Below, piece after piece: positions 60,755-64,000 of a DNA stretch of 64,000 nucleotides. The stretch lies in NCBI GenBank assembly GCA_026545765.1, contig CM048841.1, positions 64,617,354 through 64,681,353 on the forward strand. Reading direction: 5' to 3'. The stretch's first letter is position 1; each line of letters begins with the position of its first letter. Below the pieces are notes generated by a model. That model was not told the origin of the DNA and made no database searches. It was given only the letters and a program-made list of their open reading frames with translations. The stretch is from Plantago major (lineage: Eukaryota; Streptophyta; Magnoliopsida; Lamiales; Plantaginaceae). Position numbers and translations under genes: made by a program.

Positions 60755-61850
60755 TTGTGTGGAAAATCAAAATCTCAAAAAAACTATTGTTGGTACACCA
60801 TTTTAGAAATCAATTTTAGTAATACTACGACCTTTAATATTCGGGTGGGGATTAGTAATGATAATGTAATAGCCACCCTAGACCTTGAAGCCGACGCCAA
60901 CATTATACTATTGAAAATCTACAAGAGATTTAGGCTTACGGGAAAAAATGATGTGTGTGCTAGATCATATGATGCAACTAGAAACATAGTCAAAATCTGA
61001 ACGGGAGAGAATGTGCTTATTAAGGTAGGAACGCTCATAATTCCTATCGATCTTGTGTTATTCGATTATGAGAATGAAAACAATGACACTACAATATACC
61101 TTGGTAGACCATTTATGATCATGACTAGTGCCGTTATTGATATAACAAGGAGGAGAGTTTCTATGTTTGTTAGTGGTTTCAAGGACGACGTAGAGTTAGC
61201 TATTGGAAAGGCACGCATAAAGAAGGGGAGGCTTATTGAAGAAGGATTCTATAGGAAAGTAGACGAAGGGCCACCTATGGAGTTTCGAGACGCATTAGCC
61301 AAGATTAAGGAGAGCGGTAGAGATTACTTCTACTCACATGAAGTGAAATTCCAATTTCCATACCTCAAAATAGGAAGGGAAGTAACTTACAAGATTTACG
61401 TCGACCACTGGATGATGGCTAGGTCAGAATAGGGAGAAGAGAAGGTATGCTACGAGAAATTTACCGATGACAAAGACTTGAAGAAACGATTTGAAAACGA
61501 AAGTAGCATACATATTCGATTTCACAAGAAACGGAGATACGGTCAACATTGGCGTGAAAGATTGGTGCATTGATCGGAACTTCGCCGAGGATTGGTTAAT
61601 GGACCGCACCAAAAGAGTCAAGAGGCCAACCTCGATGACTAATCCATCTCAAAACAGGGGTCGAGCTAACCAAGGTTATAGTATTGTTTAAAATACTGGT
61701 TTTCGCATTTTTTCATTTTTCGCACTAAAACTCATAATTTTTTATTCCGTACTTTTAAATATTCATTTTGAGACTAGAAGGCATGTTTCGAGTGAAAGAA
61801 AACTGAAAAAACCAAGTTTAGACGAAAAATTTGGGGGGGGGGGGGGATTA
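60755..61850 (+). pseudogene. Ty3/Gypsy-type remnant (protease-like fragment), broken
   Basis: Plus-strand stretches near 60755-61690 resemble the aspartic-protease-like segment of plant Gypsy gag-pol proteins. Recognisable parts are VIATLDLEADANIILLKIYK (in intact relatives this position carries the DLGAS-type active site) and TTIYLGRPFMIMTSAVIDI, the family's LGRPFL...IDV motif. No reverse transcriptase, RNase H or integrase follows; the coding part ends and a G-rich polypurine tract begins within 150 bp. It is a fossil with several breaks, possibly from a non-autonomous element. Confidence 0.65.
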
Positions 61851-61851
61851 A
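61826..61851 (+). other. Polypurine tract of the Gypsy-type remnant
   Basis: GACGAAAAATTTGGGG followed by a further run of G and GATTA lies directly before a TG start (TGTGGCTGCAG at 61852). This is the expected layout at the inner edge of a 3' LTR. Confidence 0.6.
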
Positions 61852-63600
61852 TGTGGCTGCAGAGAAGCTTCTGCAGGCGCCTGGGTGTCCACAGAAGCTT
61901 CCCCCCCTCCCGATGTGACAATGAAATGTGCGATATTGCATGCTTTTAGACCCTTGTTTTTGGCCTTAGATTCAATATTTGTATCGTTTTATGATCAATT
62001 ACCAACTTCATGTGTATTTTATAGGTCATGATCGCGTTTTTGAGGAATTGCGCGATTTCAGGCGCCAAAACGACATAATTGTGCAAAATCGAGAAAGTTA
62101 AGAAAATACGCCGGATTGGCTGTTGCACGAAGTTCGAGGAGTCAAAACATTTCATGCGACCAACCAATGCAAAGGTAATTGAAGATACTACAACTTTGTA
62201 GAAGACATGTTCAAAAGTGCAAAACCGAGGAAAGTAAGGAAGCATGACAATTCTACTTGGAGCTAGAGAAGTCTGATGAGGTTGTGCTACCTACTGTTAC
62301 GAATATCTCAAAAAAACATGAAATGCTGAAGGACACTTTTCAAGATAACAAGGTTACGAGGCTCGAAATCGAAGAACTAAGAAAACCTGTATATATAACC
62401 CGGAAGAAATCGACCAGGATGCACTGTTTTGGCTGTACACGGAATTCTAGAAGTCCGATTCAATCTCATGAGCTATCGATGGAAATATTTTGAAAATGCT
62501 AAAACGTTGCTGGTTTTTGAAACGTGAGTTCTTGGTGAAATAAAAAAAGGACATGCCTATCACTTTCCGAGAAAACGAAGTTTAGAGGTCTGAAATCAGT
62601 CCGGAAGGCGAAACAGCTAACACTTGGGCCAGACAGGCTTTTTCCGGTCCGTCAGGCTTCAGCCCGCCTTTTAACCTTTCTTGCTGGCCAAGGACGTCCA
62701 GAACATTTATCTTACAGTATAAATAAGACCATTGGGGTCTCAGAATCCATCATCTCAGCCGAAAACAGCTGGCCGTCAGGCAACCAGTCATCGGGGAAGT
62801 GAAACTCCAAAACCAGCCCTCTTGAGAGAGAACCAGTCCTTAGGGAAGTAGAACCCTAAACCTACTGCATCACAGGATCGGCATCTACAGGCACAGGAAT
62901 CGAAGAACAGCTTCAGAAGGAGGAAACCCTAGAAACTGCACGAAGACATCAAAGACTAAGCTTTTCTTTTCTCTTTTCTGATTTCGATTTCTTCCTTTCT
63001 TCTAGGAGATTTCAATTTCTTCCTTTATTGTTCTTGTTGATTTCAATTGCTGTATATAGAAGAATACTATGAGTAGCTAACTTTCTTTTGTAAATGCGAA
63101 CCGCCGAAACTTTACTGTGCTACTTCTTTATATACCGGGTTATATTAATGGAATAGTTCTTGGACGTAAATCGTGGTTATACAACTCTATACATCCTTTG
63201 TGGTGTGATGTTCTGCCGAGTGACACAGTAGTTTCATTGAACTGAGTAGGGGTACTCGTGCCGACTGCGCCTCCTGCACCATAGTATTATGCCCTACTAT
63301 CGTTAGAGGTAATCGCGTAGGATATTAACTAGGAAGTTGGAAGTAGCATAGTAAAGGGAGATCGGGGATCCTTTACACCTTCACCATATTTGATTCCATC
63401 ACTAGATTATGGTTTAATTGCGATTCAATCTTCTGTTTACTTTAATCTGTTTGCTGTCTGCACGCATAATCAATCATTACTTGTTTGTTCCTATGCTAAG
63501 TGTCCATGGAGAATGATATCCCGAGTTAACTTACCACTATTGATGTGTGTTTGTGGGCTTCGGGTAAATATAAAGTTAATCTTTGATTGTATTTAGGGAT
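61852..63600 (+). repeat. LTR-like sequence (3' LTR) of the Gypsy-type remnant, right end uncertain
   Basis: It starts TGTGGCTGCAGAG after the polypurine tract. A TATA box (AGTATAAATAAGAC near 62714) and a later pyrimidine-rich region near 62960-63030 fit U3-R-U5. ATATCCCGAGTTAAC near 63519 resembles the tail of plant Gypsy LTRs from memory. I could not fix the right end or a target duplication; 63600 is an estimate. Confidence 0.5.
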
Positions 63601-63906
63601 TACAAGTTCTACAATGAAATCAAAATCTCTGAGTGCACATCACCCCCCCTCTTTTTAAACTCCTCACTTGATTTTTTCTTCACTTCCAACTCTTATGTTC
63701 CCAAAGTCAACACTTGCACTCCATATTCATCATACCCATTGCATTCTTAGATTGCCTATCAACCAAGAACATCAAGTAAGTAATTTCTACTCAATCTTAA
63801 CTTCATTACACTTTCGAGTTCGAGTTTATATTATTCATCTCTTGCATTGTACTTTCTATATACTTCTTTAGTACTTTGCAAATGTGAGCTTCAATTGATT
63901 AAATCC
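63601..63906. other. Intergenic, nothing recognised
   Basis: Pyrimidine-rich sequence between the Gypsy LTR-like region and a Sirevirus LTR. No supported gene. Confidence 0.4.
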
Positions 63907-64000
63907 TGTTGGGAAATTTGTTGGGAAATTTCTTGGAAATTTGTTAGGAAATTTGTTAGATATTTTGTTAGAATATCTGTTTAGATTTTGATCAGCAACA
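63907..64000 (+). repeat. Start of a Sirevirus LTR, same family as 18759-34754, plus orientation
   Basis: TGTTGGGAAATTTG... to TTTTGATCAGCAACA is the reverse complement of the LTR end at 20340-20428 and 34690-34754. It begins with four 12-bp-type units (TGTTRGGAAATT, the third shortened). No polypurine tract precedes it, so it is a 5' LTR or solo LTR. It runs off the window. Confidence 0.88.

Noticed and set aside
1-64000. Transfer RNA, ribosomal RNA or organelle insertions
   Set aside because: Reading by eye gave no cloverleaf with conserved A and B boxes and no ribosomal or organelle gene sequence. A tRNA scan could still find one I missed.

Overview
The window is nuclear DNA of a flowering plant. 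The evidence is three intron-rich host genes with canonical GT-AG introns and clear plant orthologues, set in a dense field of plant transposons: Sirevirus and Tork-type Copia elements, a plant L1-type LINE, PIF/Harbinger, Mutator-like, hAT and Stowaway elements. A core eudicot is likely; an asterid such as a Lamiales species is only a guess.

Layout. 1-5.2 kb: a Harbinger element that keeps only its ORF1, LTR-like debris and a Stowaway MITE. 5.27-12.25 kb (+): a 13-exon gene for a VIT/von Willebrand A protein (inter-alpha-trypsin inhibitor heavy chain-like), with a Mutator-like element in intron 6. 14.15-17.81 kb (+): a 5-exon nucleoside diphosphate kinase with a signal peptide and a C-terminal HDEL; its last intron holds a second Mutator-like element. 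18.60-40.33 kb: a nested stack. A minus-strand Tork-type Copia element of about 5.7 kb has a 16.0 kb Sirevirus inserted in one LTR and a 413 bp hAT MITE inserted in its pol region; target duplications are readable at every level. 40.87-47.68 kb (+): a 12-exon CAP-G gene (condensin subunit 3). 48.96-55.05 kb (-): an L1-type LINE with poly(A) and target duplication. 55.4-60.4 kb: a Tip100-like hAT element, a Tourist-like element and exon-like minus-strand remnants. 60.7-63.6 kb: a broken Ty3/Gypsy-type remnant followed by a polypurine tract and LTR-like sequence. 63.907 kb to the end: the start of another LTR of the same Sirevirus family, in the opposite orientation.

The three host genes share a strand but act separately: a VWA-type surface or scaffold protein, an ER-retained nucleotide kinase, and a mitotic chromosome-condensation HEAT protein. 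Nothing suggests a cluster or shared pathway. Exon boundaries were placed by hand from splice signals, reading frame and family resemblance; each gene closes exactly in frame (744, 190 and 1034 residues).

I found no convincing undescribed system. The points most worth a second look are the 12-bp repeat at the Sirevirus LTR terminus, whose copy number differs between the 5' and 3' LTRs in the way expected from secondary plus-strand priming; the ER-retention signal of the kinase, carried by a 29-nt last exon behind a transposon-bearing intron; the roughly 5.8 kb extra coding-like block of the Sirevirus; and the Harbinger element that carries only ORF1.
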